Of a stretch of DNA of 64,000 bases, positions 1-11,529 are shown piece by piece (the first letter of the stretch is position 1; each line of letters starts with the position of its first letter). Location of the stretch: the NCBI GenBank assembly GCA_011503125.2, contig WWBZ02000001.1, forward strand, positions 2,976,001-3,040,000, in the 5' to 3' direction. A program made the translations under genes and the position numbers. The stretch is from Botryosphaeria dothidea (Eukaryota > Ascomycota > Dothideomycetes > Botryosphaeriales > Botryosphaeriaceae). The notes beneath the pieces were generated by a model. That model was not told where the DNA came from and made no database searches. It saw only the letters and a program-made list of their open reading frames with translations.

Positions 1-1431
1 GCCGATGGTGGTGGTGGGGAAGAGAGGGAGATTGAGGTGGGTCTTCTGCTGGGCGTAGCGCTCAGGGAAGGGCGACTTGCGGAGGTGCTGCTCAGGGGTG
101 ACCTCAGACTGGCGCTTCTTGACGTTGGGGTCGTTGGTGCGGGCAGACGAGGCGCGGGCCTGCATCAACTTGGCGTTGGCGTCGATCTGCTCACGGACGG
201 AGGCAGGGCCCTCAGTGACGGCCTTGGCAATGACAGCAACCTCGACGGTCTTCTCGCTGGCGAACGAGAACCAGTCGCGGACCTCCTCGGGCAGCTTCTT
301 CTCGCTGGCAAGGGTGTGGGGAGTGTGGAGGAGGGAGCTGGAGGTGGCAACGATGACACGCTCCTTGCCGAGCTTCTGGACGGCAGTCTCAACGAGCTCA
401 ATGGCCTTCTTGAAGTTGGTCTTCCAGATGTTACGGCCGTCGACAACACCAGCGGAGAGAACCTGCTGGGAGCCGAGCTTCTCAATGACAGGAAGAAGCT
501 GCTCAGGGTTACGGACAAGGTCGATGTGGATACCGTAGAGGTGAGAGATGGAGGGGAAGACCTCGAAGTTGTGGACAATATCACCGAAGTAGGTGGCCAA
601 GACAAGCTTGGGGATGTTGGAGCCAGAGAGCTTCTCGTAGGCAGGCTTGAAAGCATCCTTGACCTCGGCGGGGAGGTCGAAGACGAGGACAGGCTCGTCG
701 ATCTGAACGGTCTCGGCGCCAGCGGCCTTCAGCTTCTCAAGGAGCTCGACGTAGACGGGAAGCAGCTTCTCGAGCAGGCTGATAGGCTTCACGCTCTGGC
801 CACGGTCGGCCTTGCCGAGGGCAAGGAAGGAAACCGGGCCAAGAAGGACGGGGCGAGTGATGATTCCAGCCTCCTTGGCCTCAAGGAACTCGGCAACGGG
901 CTTGGGGTTGGAGGCCAGCTTGAAGGTCTGGTTGTCCTGGAGAGTGGGCTTGACATAGTGGTAGTTGGAGTCGAACCACTTGACCATTTCCTGTATTTCC
1001 GTCAGATTCCGCTTGATCCTTGCAGTAATACGTGTCGGCTTACAAGGGAAGGAACGTCAATTCCGTCCTTCTGGTGACCACGGCCCATGGCGAAGTACTC
1101 GTCAATGGGCTCGAGACCGTGCTTGGAGTAACGCTCGGGGATGGCCTGCGAAGGATTGCGTTAGTACGAGTACGCAGAGGGATGGATGCGCAGATCTTAC
1201 GTTGAACAGCTGGATGTGGTCAAGAACGTGGTCGTAGAAGGCGAAGTCGTTGCTGGGGATGATGTCGACGCCAGCCTCCTTCTGGATCTTCCAGTGAGCG
1301 AGACGCAGCCTCTTGCCCTCGGCGATGACCTCGTCGCGCGAGATCTTGCCGGCCCAGTAGGCCTCGTTGGCCTTCTTCAGGTCACGGTTCACACCCATGC
1401 GGGGGAAACCAAGGACGGACGACTGAACCAT
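1..1431 (-). CDS. metE: Cobalamin-independent methionine synthase, 5' part (partial)
   Basis: Transfers the methyl group of 5-methyltetrahydropteroyl-triglutamate to homocysteine to make methionine; cytosolic in fungi (Met6). Exons 1201-1431, 1044-1145 and 1-990 join in frame and give 441 residues of an enzyme normally about 765 long. The gene runs off the left edge. The N-terminus (VLGFPRMGVNRDLKKA), the DNDFAFYDHVLD-like stretch (here SNDFAFYDHVLD) and VPSLEMVKWFDSNYHY after the second intron are typical of the N-terminal folate domain. The last visible residues, LPLFPTTTIG, are where the catalytic Meth_synt_2 domain begins. The zinc-binding His/Cys ligands therefore lie outside the window and cannot be checked. 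Both introns are short (55 and 53 nt) with GTAAG donors. The start ATG is in a good context (ACC ATG G). Confidence 0.96.
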
Positions 1432-2785
1432 GGTGGTGAAAGTTGCTCTGAGGGTCTAGGAACAAAGAGCAATGAAGATAATTGATGCAATAAAGGCTCC
1501 AGCAGGCGAGAGACCTTTATGAGTGCGGAGGAAGAGGATGGAGAAGGTGGTGGGGAGGAGGATGAAGATGGACGGACGGCGGGGAGGGGCAGCAAGAAAA
1601 ATATACTCGGGCCCCGCCATTGGCCTGTGGGCTTGTTGGCTCGACTAGCGCCGAAAGCGTCGCTGGCGTGCTCATGCCGATGTCGGGCGATATTGGGCAA
1701 CCCGATAACCTCGCCGCCGACATTGTCGCAAAATTTACGATGCAAAAGTTCCCGACGCATATGGTGGAGGTCTCAGGGCGTTTTTATACGTTTTGCACCA
1801 AGCTGCCCCGCGTTCCTGGGGTAGCTACCTTGATGGAGGCCGCCGCGCGCGCACAGAGTCGATCTTCGGCAGTCGACCATCGGCATCGCGTCCCCAGGGG
1901 TTTTTTCATGCCTGAGGCCAGCACCGCCGCGCCCGCTGCGCCCGCTCCACCAACGCCTGCAAAGTGAACAACGACAGCCCTCAGCCCATCATCGCCAGTA
2001 GTCTGGTCCGCAATCTCTCCGCGCCTCGCTGTGCCTGTGCCCGTGCTTTTCCGAGCACGTTCGGCGCATAACGCGTAGATAGTCGCCGATGGTGCCCGAT
2101 ACATGTGTCCGAACTGTAGCCAGTGATTCGCGCAGGACCCTGAGGCCGACTTAAACTCGCAAGTGTCCGAGCGCAATGACTTGCAGCTCTCCGCTTTCCA
2201 CTCCGAGATGACTTTTAGTCCGGCCTGCAGGCGTTGGAGATAAATATGGCGGGCTGAACCACCGGACGCAGCTAAGGTATAGGAGCGAAAATCGATGCCA
2301 GTCCAGTCCGGACGAATGCTCTACTTTCTCAAAACTGCGGCACTCTGCGATGTCGCGCGAATCTTTGGGCGATAACACGCAGGCGTCGCTGCTGTTGAGC
2401 GGCGTAGAGCAGCCTCACGCCATGAGGTGCGACGACGGCGTGCTCTGCCCTTCGTTGTTGCGCAATACGCTGCCCTCCACCAGCACGACGAGCGAGCTGC
2501 CCGAAGACCTCAGGAAGCCTGCAGCGAGAGAGCCAGCGCCGTGATAACCCGGGCGTGTCCCACCGCGACTGGCATAAAACGCGGCCGTACGGATGCCGAT
2601 ATGTGGCAGATTACAGGCGCAGCGACGCGAGGAAATCAGCGGAGGCCACAGCCCGCGGAATCGGCCTTTTGGCGCCGAGTCGGCCAGAACTTTCTCCGGC
2701 GCCCCTTCACTCTGCCTCCACCCTTCGCACGCGTCTCCTCGAACAATATCAACCCACTCACGTTGTCTGTCCATCGTTCGCCGCC
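1432..2785. other. Intergenic region, divergent promoters
   Basis: This 1.35-kb interval separates the methionine synthase from the divergent HTH gene. It is GC-rich and holds only short reading frames with no recognisable protein. A TATATTT-like stretch on the minus strand near 1600-1606 could serve methionine synthase, but that is weak. No RNA gene or repeat was seen. Confidence 0.5.
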
Positions 2786-3487
2786 ATGTCCAAGGAATCC
2801 AAGGACACAAAGGAGCGCCATGCGCCCCATGACATAGCCACACGCGTGCAGGCCCTGACTCTCAAGGTCAATGGCTTCTCGGACAAAGAGATCCTCGAGC
2901 AGACAGGCGTTGCCAGTCGGACCATCCGGCATATCTACAGCAGGGCTCGCAAGCGCGGCTTTGATCCGGACGTCAGCAAGAAGATCGAGCTGAAACACAT
3001 TGAGGACGGCAAACGCACCGGCCGCCCCCGCAAGGATGCCACTGCCACACCGAAGAAGCCCGACACCCACCAGTCGGACCAGCAGATGGACCAGCAGGAG
3101 CCGCTGCAGGGTCCGTCGCCGGCGACACTTGAGGGCCAGCAGCCGCTCCCTCAGCATTCGCCGCCACAAGACCTGCCTCCACAGCCGCAGCCACCGCCGC
3201 CGCCGCAGCAGCAGCAGCCAAAGTATGCGCCTCCGCCTATGCCTCAGCACAGCCCTCTCTATGGTCACCATCAGTTAATGTCTTTCGGCGCGCCCAGTGA
3301 GCACGAGGGTCACGAGCCGCAACAGGACGTGGACATGCAGGAAGCAGACCTGGCCTCACGCCTGCGCGAGGAACTGACCCAGCCTGAGAACAGCATCCCA
3401 ATGGATCCGGCTGTGGTGGGGGAGTCTGCGGCGCGCAATGAGGCCATGAGCGTGTACCCGCCGCCGCCGCCCGCGCCTGTTCCCTGA
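2786..3487 (+). CDS. Small HTH protein with Pro/Gln-rich tail, transposase-HTH-like
   Basis: Single-exon gene of 233 residues; the ATG at 2786 sits in GCCGCC ATG T. Residues about 18-62 (RVQALTLKVNGFSDKEILEQ, then a turn and TIRHIYSRARKRGFDP) form a helix-turn-helix resembling the N-terminal HTH of fungal Tc1/mariner-type transposases. It is followed by ELKHIEDGKRTGRPRKD, the position where those transposases carry an SGRPK-like motif; the GRPRK core also resembles an AT-hook. No catalytic DDE domain follows. The rest is Pro/Gln-rich low complexity with poly-P and poly-Q tracts and an acidic C-terminal part. I infer a nuclear DNA-binding protein, perhaps a domesticated transposase domain. Its function is unknown. 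An upstream in-frame extension from 2555 is possible but has a poorer start. Confidence 0.75.
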   Translation: MSKESKDTKERHAPHDIATRVQALTLKVNGFSDKEILEQTGVASRTIRHIYSRARKRGFDPDVSKKIELKHIEDGKRTGRPRKDATATPKKPDTHQSDQQMDQQEPLQGPSPATLEGQQPLPQHSPPQDLPPQPQPPPPPQQQQPKYAPPPMPQHSPLYGHHQLMSFGAPSEHEGHEPQQDVDMQEADLASRLREELTQPENSIPMDPAVVGESAARNEAMSVYPPPPPAPVP

Positions 3488-3598
3488 CTGGTGATCTGAC
3501 CTCATCGCGAGATCGGGTCCGTGCGCAATCTCCGTCGCGTCGCCGCACCACTCACAATCACAACCACTGCAAGCTCCTCACCTTTCATCTCACCTCCA

Positions 3599-4531
3599 AT
3601 GGCAGACATGGCCGGTCGGATCGCCTCCATACGCGCTCTTCTGCCTGAATTCGAGTCGGCCTTGCACGCCTTCACTTCGTCGTCGTCTGCCTTTCGCATC
3701 GTCCGCACAATCAACCCCGCTGCCACCTCCTCGCAGCCTCCGAAAACGCTGTACATACTAGACTCCTCATTCAACCCACCATCTGCTGCTCACCTTGCTC
3801 TCGCCACCTCCGCTGTTACGCGACCAATCATTAAAGACCCGAATCCTCATCGGCTATTGCTTCTATTCAGTACACACAATGCGGACAAGGCGCCCAGTCC
3901 CGCAAGCTTCGAACACCGCCTGGCCATGATGGCTCTCTTCGCCGAGGACCTCTCGGCCGATCTTTCCAAAACATCATCCGCATTTCTATCCCGCAAAGAC
4001 GTAGCGATCGATATCGGCCTGACAAAGAAGCCATACTACACCGACAAATCTACCGCCATCACTACCGCCGAGCCGAATCCATACCCCAGCAATCCTGTAC
4101 ACGTGCATCTCATTGGCTACGATACCGTGACACGTTTCCTTGCTGCAAAATACTATCCTGACCATTCGCCTCCTCTGTCAGCCTTGGCGCCATACTTTGA
4201 TGCCGGCCACAAGATACTTGTTACTTTGCGCCCGTCCGATCCAAACGATGCGAGCTCCCGCGAATTTGGCACCACAGATCAACAAGTTGAATTCATCGAG
4301 GGGCTTGGAAAGGGTTCCTTAGGGGATGAAGGGTTTAAGCCGGAATGGGCAAGTCAGGTTGATTATCTTATCGCGCAAGAGGGTATTGGCGTTAGTTCCA
4401 CTCGTATCCGTAATGCAGCAAAAGAGCACGATTGGGAAGAGCTGCAAAATCTCTGTACACCCGGTGTAGCTGCCTGGGTCAAAGAACAGTCCCTGTATGA
4501 ACGGAATGCCGCAGATGCGAAGATGGTATGA
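3599..4531 (+). CDS. NMN adenylyltransferase-like nucleotidyltransferase (Pof1-like)
   Basis: Predicted HIGH-superfamily nucleotidyltransferase of 310 residues, single exon. The fold's two signatures are visible: LDSSFNPPSAAH at residues 55-65 (the nucleotide-binding loop, ending in His) and VSSTRIR at 265-271 (the C-terminal SSTxxR phosphate-binding motif). Between them, STHNADKAP, FEHRLAMM and HLIGYDTVTRFL fit the fungal nicotinamide-nucleotide adenylyltransferase/Pof1 group, involved in NAD synthesis or protein quality control. The 3599 start (CCA ATG GC) gives a compact N-terminus. An in-frame ATG at 3521 would add 26 residues rich in Ser/Thr, conceivably a mitochondrial presequence. Substrate specificity is inferred from family only. 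Confidence 0.85.
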   Translation: MADMAGRIASIRALLPEFESALHAFTSSSSAFRIVRTINPAATSSQPPKTLYILDSSFNPPSAAHLALATSAVTRPIIKDPNPHRLLLLFSTHNADKAPSPASFEHRLAMMALFAEDLSADLSKTSSAFLSRKDVAIDIGLTKKPYYTDKSTAITTAEPNPYPSNPVHVHLIGYDTVTRFLAAKYYPDHSPPLSALAPYFDAGHKILVTLRPSDPNDASSREFGTTDQQVEFIEGLGKGSLGDEGFKPEWASQVDYLIAQEGIGVSSTRIRNAAKEHDWEELQNLCTPGVAAWVKEQSLYERNAADAKMV

Positions 4532-5249
4532 AAGGTGTTAATTGGTAGGAATGAATCTGTGTACTTCCCTGGAACGAGACTTTCATGTAATTATCATGTA
4601 AGAACTTGATTTGACAAGCCTCTTGATGCGGTTGAGATCACAGGTTACGGGTTGCGCTGCGACAATTCCTTCTCCAGACGGGGTCTCTCACGTCCCGATC
4701 GAACTTTCAACACACGGGCAAGAAATTTTCTCGACTATGTTCTTGCGCGTATTTTATCAAAAATGCATTCGTGCATTGATGTTGCCATTCTTCTTCCATG
4801 GACCGAATGCCATGCAGTTGCTGAGGCTCTTGTTCAATCCACGCTGGTGCTTGGCGTTGTTGCTCTGCCGAGAACTGACTTCCTTCTGAGATACGTCCCA
4901 TGGGGCAAGTCATACTTTCCATGCTAATTGCCCGTTCGTACTTTCCACTCCTGCCCTGGCCAGCTCTTGCTGGTCTCACGCGTCAAGCCGCTTTGTCTGA
5001 TCCTCTCATCTCACTTCCTTACTTCTCCCATTGTTCGCTCTGGATCATATTCCCGAAACATCTCACCTTCTGCCGGAAACCAACACCCCATACTTTCGAG
5101 CAAACCAAGCCGCTTTCGCGGCGTTGGCGCATGCTCTGGTGTCGGGTGCACGCTAAATCAAGCATCAAGGCAACGGCTGAACAGAGCTTCTCTACCCCTC
5201 AGAGCTCTCACAGTTCGCGGGCTAGTCCTTCTAAACAGTCTCAGCCACA
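4532..5249 (+). other. Intergenic region
   Basis: About 720 bp between two genes on the plus strand. Short overlapping reading frames at 4611-4927 have no recognisable product. The stretch presumably holds the 3' UTR of the upstream gene and the promoter and leader of the downstream one. The leader ends in CCACA ATG. Confidence 0.5.
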
Positions 5250-8200
5250 ATGTCTCCGCCGCCTGTGGTGGCAGAAAAGCTCTGCTGCAACACTGATGAT
5301 ACGGATTCGCGCTCAAACTCTCCATTGCCCTTCAGGCGTCACCGACAGCAACCAACGATTCCTGGTAGCATCTCAGCACCACAAGACCAACCTCACCCGC
5401 ATCCCCAGGAATCTACCACCTCCAAAAACAGGGACGACCTGTCTGAACTGCAGCGAATCTTTGCCGAAGCGGGCTCGACATTGCCGTCATCCGCTGGCCA
5501 CGTTTCCAGTATGACGCTCCTCAAGAGCCCACGCTTGAGGCCTGCAACCGCCACCGAAGGTCTCCAAGAAGACAAGCCGAAGAAGAAGAAGCTCTTCCAA
5601 CGCCTGGCGAGAGATCTGAGCAGGTCGACGTTGAGTCTCTCCAACCTCAGGAAGACAGCAGCGGCCAAGGAAAAACAGCAGAAAGAGCAGCAGGAACAGG
5701 ACTCGAAAAACGAGAGAAAAGCCAGGTATAAGGTCAAAAGCAAAGAGAAAGTTGGGAGCGAGAATATTGCGTCGGTTGAGCTTGTATCAACCAATCCCGA
5801 GGCTCGCGAGGTTCTGCTCAGTCGAACATACGACTCGGATGCTGCAAGCTTGCCTGACATCAGGAACAGCGTTGTCGAACGTTTGACGAGAACAGTCACA
5901 CTTCCCGATGATGAGGACAAGGCGAGGATATCCCCGGTGAGAGGCAAGCGAAGTACTGGCAGGAGGGGTGACATCAACAGCATTGACTGGACTGGAAACG
6001 GCAGTGGTGAACCATATGGGTAAGCTCTCTCCTGACTATGGTGGGCTATTGTTATTCATACTAATTAGTTTTGTCTCAGATGGGGCGAGCCCAGCAGCAG
6101 TGCTCCAGTCCTTTCTTTGCGCATACCTGAACGTCTCTCAGATCTGGGTGTCTTGCCGCCTTGTAACGGCAGCGTCGAAAATTTTCTACAGCTATATCAG
6201 CCTGACGGACGGACTAGCCCTTGGAAGAAGTTCGCAGAACAACATCTGTCGAAGCGCTCAAAATCTGCGGAAACACTTCTGCCCAGCACACCTGATCTCA
6301 AACCACTGGAGCTTCTCAGCCTTTCATCGTCTTTCAATAGCAGAGCCTGGCGTCTCTCCGTCGACGATTCTCAGGCTCATAAAACAGCCCTCAGCAAGGC
6401 CAAGCATACCATTCAGGAAGAGCAAGCTCAGGAAGAAGCGCAAGAAAATGAACCACAACGCATTTCGCCGTCCATCCAGGCCCGGGATATCTTATCATCC
6501 CCGTCGGGCACCTGCCACAGCATGGAAACCATTCACCGCACCGTATCTGAGGCCGTACCGGAGACTGAAAACAACATTTCCAGCCTAGGATCTAGCGCCG
6601 GTCGCCTCGCCTCGATCAACATCCCGCCATACAAACTGCCGGACTCGGAAAGTGCTAGCGTACACCTGCACAACATGCGCATCTCGCAGCACCTGCGCTC
6701 CGAGTCTACCCTCTCAGGAATCTCCCACGCAACCTCCGGAGTTAGCGGGGCGCAGCTACAGCCACAGGACCACTTGGCGAGAGGAAGCTTCACGAATGCA
6801 AGCGGCCTTGGAGTGCCGCCGTTGCATACACAGCACAGCGATCGCACAGTGAGGGTAAGACCACGGCGAACCTCTTCTTCGGGCTTTGCGAGTGAACGCG
6901 TGCCAGAGGGCTGGGGGAATGTTGTATCCGCAGCACCGAGCAGTATTTACGTGGGGAGCGAAAAGGCATACGAACCAAGCTCGGTTTACTCGACAAGGCA
7001 GAACAGTCTGGTAAGTACTCAGGCGGCTTCGAGATTAAACATTGCTGCTATCCCTTCCACTCCCGGCAACAATGGTCACATGAGGAAGAGCGGGTACGAA
7101 GTTCTGAAACTCGATGATGTCGGGTTTCTCAAAATGGCCAATCCTGCCGATGGGATTGAAAAGGGGAAAGAGACCGAGGACACGACAATACCTGGAGCAT
7201 TTCCGCAGGACAATTCAATGAGTGAGCTGGGCAGGGTTGATACGAGTCTAACATTCAGGACCGCAATTGAGCCAGCGGGCACATCCAGAACAGCGAATGA
7301 TAGAACTGACGAGGCTACGGATAAGCAGCCTGCCCACGAAATATCCGACCCAACTGAGGAAATGACCGATTCTGCAGAGGACCGGCCTCTGAGGCTCAAC
7401 CAACATGATCCCGAGCAGACAGACTCTTCCCTGGATATCACTCCTGTCACCGCTGCCGAGTCACCCATCCCAAGCGAAGAGACGCCAAGAGCGCAGATTG
7501 CAACACCCGCACCATCCAAACATCCGGTAAGCGCTAAGGATAAGAAGAAAGCACCGAGCATTAAGACACCCAGCAAGAGATTCTCGACGTTCTCGTTTCT
7601 CCGCAGCAAAACCTATGCCAACTTACGTCGAGCATCTCTGAATCCTACAATCCATGCCCGGAAGGCGTCAAAATCTGAAGAGCACCTTCCATTGGAAGAA
7701 AACATTGTTTCGACTGAGGCTCGTGGAATGAACAATAATACAGATGGACCATCGGATCCACACCTGCCAGGCGATTCACATAGTCACGATCACTCAAACA
7801 ATTTCTCACATGGTCGCGGTCATGATCACTCCGGTGTTGTAAAAAATTCGGTGGCCTCCGATGCCATTGAGGACCATCGTCCGGGCCGTCTGTCACGCTC
7901 ATGGCTGATTGGCGATGGCCGTGATACCTCAGGACGCATGCTTGGCCAAAGTGCAGTGTGGGAGAATGCCCTGCAGAAGCATCGCGAGGAGAAAAGCGCA
8001 CTGTTTCTCCCTCCCGAGAAAGGTGGCAAAGCCGAAGCACGAGGCCTGTTTCGAGAGCGCAGTGGAAGCGGCAGCGCTCTTAGCACAACGTCCAAGCAAG
8101 GTGACCGCAAAGGCAAAGGCCCTGCTATTGGCGTCGACTTCACGTTTGGCGAGAGGAGTCCGGGAATTCTGCGGTCGCAAACAGTCTTACTCGACCCGCT

Positions 8201-9923
8201 TGAGCAGGAATTTGGAGAAGAATTGGCACGTCATAGAGACAAGAGCGCTATGCTGGGAGATGAATTACGGCAGGACCGCATGTCTAGTCAGCTGACCCCT
8301 TCTCTGAGACCCTCTCCTGGTGTGTCACTTCACCGGCAACCCAGCTTGGTGTCCATCGATCAGGACCTGCACATTGACAGCTGGGGTGACACCACTTTGG
8401 CTGAATTTGACCTTGGCGACCTTGGTACATGGAATCGCTATCCCAGCCACACGAGAGAGCAGCGAACTGGGCCAGCAGGAGAAGCAGACAATGTGAGGGC
8501 TCGTGACTTTGCCTACGAGGTGATCAGGCCGTCCACCATCGAGGCCGAAGAGTCCACCGAAGAAGAAGAAAACAGCGGCGGTGCGATAAAGCGGCTTACT
8601 ACGCTCCGACCAAAGAAGAAATCGAAGACTCGTAGCGGCATGTCGAAGAGCAAAAGCATGACCTTCAGCCGCAATTTCAGCTTTCTGAAGCACTACATCG
8701 GCCTTTTTAGGAGCCAAAGCGAGGAGTTCAGGAAGCATGGTCATGGACATCGTAGTTCTATTGCAGAGAGCGGCACACTTGAGCACCCGGAGTTAGAGAT
8801 CTTGCCATCGGTATTTTCGCCAGTCAATTTCGATATGGCGGATGCATCTCGGTATCAGACTGACGGTGTGAACTCTCAAGAACGCTTCCTCTCTCAAGGA
8901 AAAAGCGCAGAGGCCACAGATGCGCACAGCAAAGCAAAAGTGAAAGATTCCGAACAGAGATGCACTGTTCCACAGATAGCCCCTCCTAATCGACGGCGAG
9001 AAGGCAAGGTAGCCACCTCCGACGGATCCTGGGCCGCCAACGCTCTGCTCTGGACACAAGAGTTTGGAAACAAGCCGGACCCTGGAAATCGAAGGCTCCT
9101 CAAAAGAACGGACAGCTCTGACAGATCTTGGGCAGCAAATGCTTTGCTATGGACTCGTGAGTTGGGAAGCGAGTCGGACCATGGAAACCAAAGGTTCATC
9201 AGACAAGCGGACAGTTCGGCTGAGTCGTGGGACAATGCGCACACCCGGCCGCGCTACGATTCATCAAGCCAAGAATTCCAAGAGTTCTTCGAGGACCTGA
9301 GACAAAAGATTGTCTTTTCTCCAATGAGCCTTGAAAGGCAAGGGGAAGAGCCAGCGGACAGTTTGGCGGAGGGAACAACTATAGCAGTGCCGGAGAAGGC
9401 CGCGGACAAGACCCTGGAACAAGTTTCCGAAAAGCTACTGCAAACGCCACAGGAGAGGAACTCCGAACGGATACTTACTGTGAAGCGTCCATGTCGTAAG
9501 CACCACAGTTCATCTGATGAGTGGCGCTCCGATGCACGTCTGTTCTCGCAGATATACGAACCTTGCGTGCAGGCCCTAGACTTTAGCAGTTTGGAGGATA
9601 CCAACGCCTGTGAGGCTATTCAGACATCGACAGCTCAGACGCACAAGAGATCTGCCTCTGAAAGTTCTGCGTTTCATCTCCCCAGTACCAGGCATCTGGA
9701 TAGTGTCCTTGCGCAAGCTGCCGGCAATGCAGAGAGGGCCAAGCTGAGGTCGGTATTGGGCAGCCATAGCAGTAGCGCTGTGAAGAGGAGGAATGGAATT
9801 GTGAGGAATGACAGCTCTCTTAGTATCGGTGATATGGGAAGCTCAGCAATGGAGTTTATGAGGCTCTTGCATGATTTGGGAGAAGGCGATAGGGACGAAC
9901 TGGAGAAGTTCGCGGAGGCGTAA
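5250..9923 (+). CDS. Large low-complexity hypothetical protein, 1537 aa
   Basis: Exons 5250-6019 and 6080-9923 join in frame across a 60-nt intron (GTAAGC...CTCAG). I recognise no catalytic domain. The protein is Ser/Thr/Arg/Lys-rich and probably disordered. Basic clusters include KPKKKKLFQRLARDLSRSTL (about residue 110) and TLRPKKKSKTRSGMSKSKS (about 1110), both suited to membrane or nucleic-acid contact or nuclear import. A His/Asp-rich patch (HSHDHSNNFSHGRGHDHS) lies near residues 824-842. Two adjacent 33-residue copies of a D-x-SWAANALLWT unit occupy residues 1238-1303, with a decayed third start. Conserved-looking short blocks (TSPWKKFAEQHLSKRS; ANALLWT) hint at peptide docking motifs. 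The long single exon suggests a real gene, but the function is unknown. Confidence 0.8.
9021..9218 (+). repeat. Two 99-bp in-frame tandem copies
   Basis: Within the 1537-aa gene, 9021-9119 and 9120-9218 encode two diverged 33-residue copies that both begin D-(G/R)-SWAANALLWT and share spacing of NP/ES-D and GN(R/Q)R residues. A weak third start (AESWDNA) follows. The copies differ at many silent sites, so this is an old duplication retained under coding constraint. Confidence 0.85.
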
Positions 9924-10212
9924 TGTGGTCAGCGAGCGCTATTGTTATCCAAGCACCCCTTTTGTTATAGCCCTTGAGTAGCAGAATTGGGTAGAGCCAA
10001 TGGGGGATAATTGGAGTTTTCTTTCATCGCGATATGTGGCGTCTCTCGGGGATGTGAGTGGAGATGTTTTCGCCTGAGGCACCAAGGAGTCCAGCCAATC
10101 ATGGCCAGGCAGTTGAACACCCGCCAAGACCGAGCCGCATCACGGTCGGCAGTACCTCCAACAATCACGACCATCGACACTCTCCACTCCCACCACACCT
10201 CCAAACGCCACC

Positions 10213-11046
10213 ATGTCGCAACCGGTCAAGGCCGCCGCGGGCAAGGTTGCCCAGGCTGCCTCCTCCTTCAAGGTGCGCTCGCTCTCTCTGCTCGCTTCAT
10301 CCCGACCGCTACCCCCGGACGACTTCTCCGCCGCCCTGGCATGCCCTAGCTTTCCATTCACGACTACCTCCGGAACGCTGTATCGGGGGCCAATTGCGAC
10401 ATTGTACCTTGCTCCACACCTATAGCATGTAATTGACTCGTCCGGGTTACTGCAGAAATACACCGTGCAGCCCGAAGGCATCTGGGCCCGCGTCAGCAAC
10501 ATCCTCGCCGTCGACCCGAAGCGCAGCACCGGCGTGCCGCTGAACCCGCAATTCCGCAACCCGCCGCCGGGCGCGCTCGACCCGACGACGTACGACGATC
10601 CGGTCACCGTCCCCGCGGGCGACATTGCCGACAACCCGTACTGGAAGCGCGACGTGCGCCGCTCGTACCCGCGCCTGGCGACGGTCAAGCAGGCCGACGT
10701 CGTGGGCCTGCTGAGCGTCGGCAGCGCCGCCAACGAGAAGGTGGAGCTGATCGGCGAGGCCGGCAAGAATAAGCTGGTCGCTGTGCAGGACGAGGGCGAG
10801 AAGGGGCTGGCTGCGTTCTTTGAGAAGGAGAAGAGCGCCGTGACGGGCGTGCTGGGCGAGAATGGCCTGCCCCCGCTGCCGAGCGGCCACCACACTACGA
10901 ACAAGCTGGGCGAGAAGAAGTATGAGATGAATGCGGCGGAAGAGCAGTCGTATGGCGACAGGTGAGTGGAAATCCGTTGGCTTGATGTGGAGAGTTTTGG
11001 CGCTGACCTGTTCAATTGCAGCTACCCTTGCAGGACTTTCGTGTAG
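10213..11046 (+). CDS. NADH:ubiquinone oxidoreductase 21.3 kDa accessory subunit
   Basis: Fungal-specific accessory subunit of mitochondrial complex I (Neurospora 21.3 kDa subunit; NUZM in Yarrowia). Exons 10213-10272, 10456-10961 and 11022-11046 give 196 residues. Diagnostic blocks are GIWARVSNILAVDPKRSTG, NPQFRNPPPGALDP, DPVTVPAGDIADNPYWKRD and YPRLATVKQADVVGLL. The N-terminus (MSQPVKAAAGKVAQAASSFK) is encoded by a 60-nt first exon, followed by an unusually long first intron of 183 nt. The second intron is 60 nt and the last exon encodes only the final eight residues. The protein is nuclear encoded and imported into mitochondria, where it assembles in the complex I arm. Confidence 0.93.
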
Positions 11047-11529
11047 ACGCGGAGCAGAGAAAAGAGAATAGAGATGATTTGCTTATGTAAATACCGCCCA
11101 GGAAGAAGAAGCTGCGGTTTCAATTGCACATTTGGGACTCTAGCCAACGTGATTCTGTAGGAGATTGGTAACCGGTGGAGGATGAGTTCACGCATGGTTC
11201 CATCAAGAGGTAGGTCGGTTGAAATAAATGAGAGGACAGGATGTGATCCAGTCGATACGCCGTTCACTGGAAGCACGCTTAGCTTCAGGCTGCGTAGCTG
11301 GGGATCTGCGCCGGCAACCCAAAGTTTGCAATGCTCCTATCTACTTTTTAACTGTTATCTTCAAGATGAATTCTAGTGAGATGAATTAGAGCGGGTTCCC
11401 GTTGGTTCCGATCCAAGAACATGATGCTGCGTTTGGCAGGCGCTCAAGGCAGGCGCGCATCAGGGTCCACTCGCCTTTCCAAAGACCTGTCTCCCACAAC
11501 ACCGTGACGGCAGATCTCACACGTTCAAG

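Noticed and set aside
37..1077. Long plus-strand open frame (346 codons) opposite methionine synthase
   Set aside because: It is the exact antisense of a conserved exon; codon bias of a GC-rich gene opens the opposite strand. No homology to a known protein.
2636..3271. 211-codon minus-strand frame opposite the HTH gene
   Set aside because: Leu/Arg-only low complexity created by the antisense of Pro/Gln repeats.
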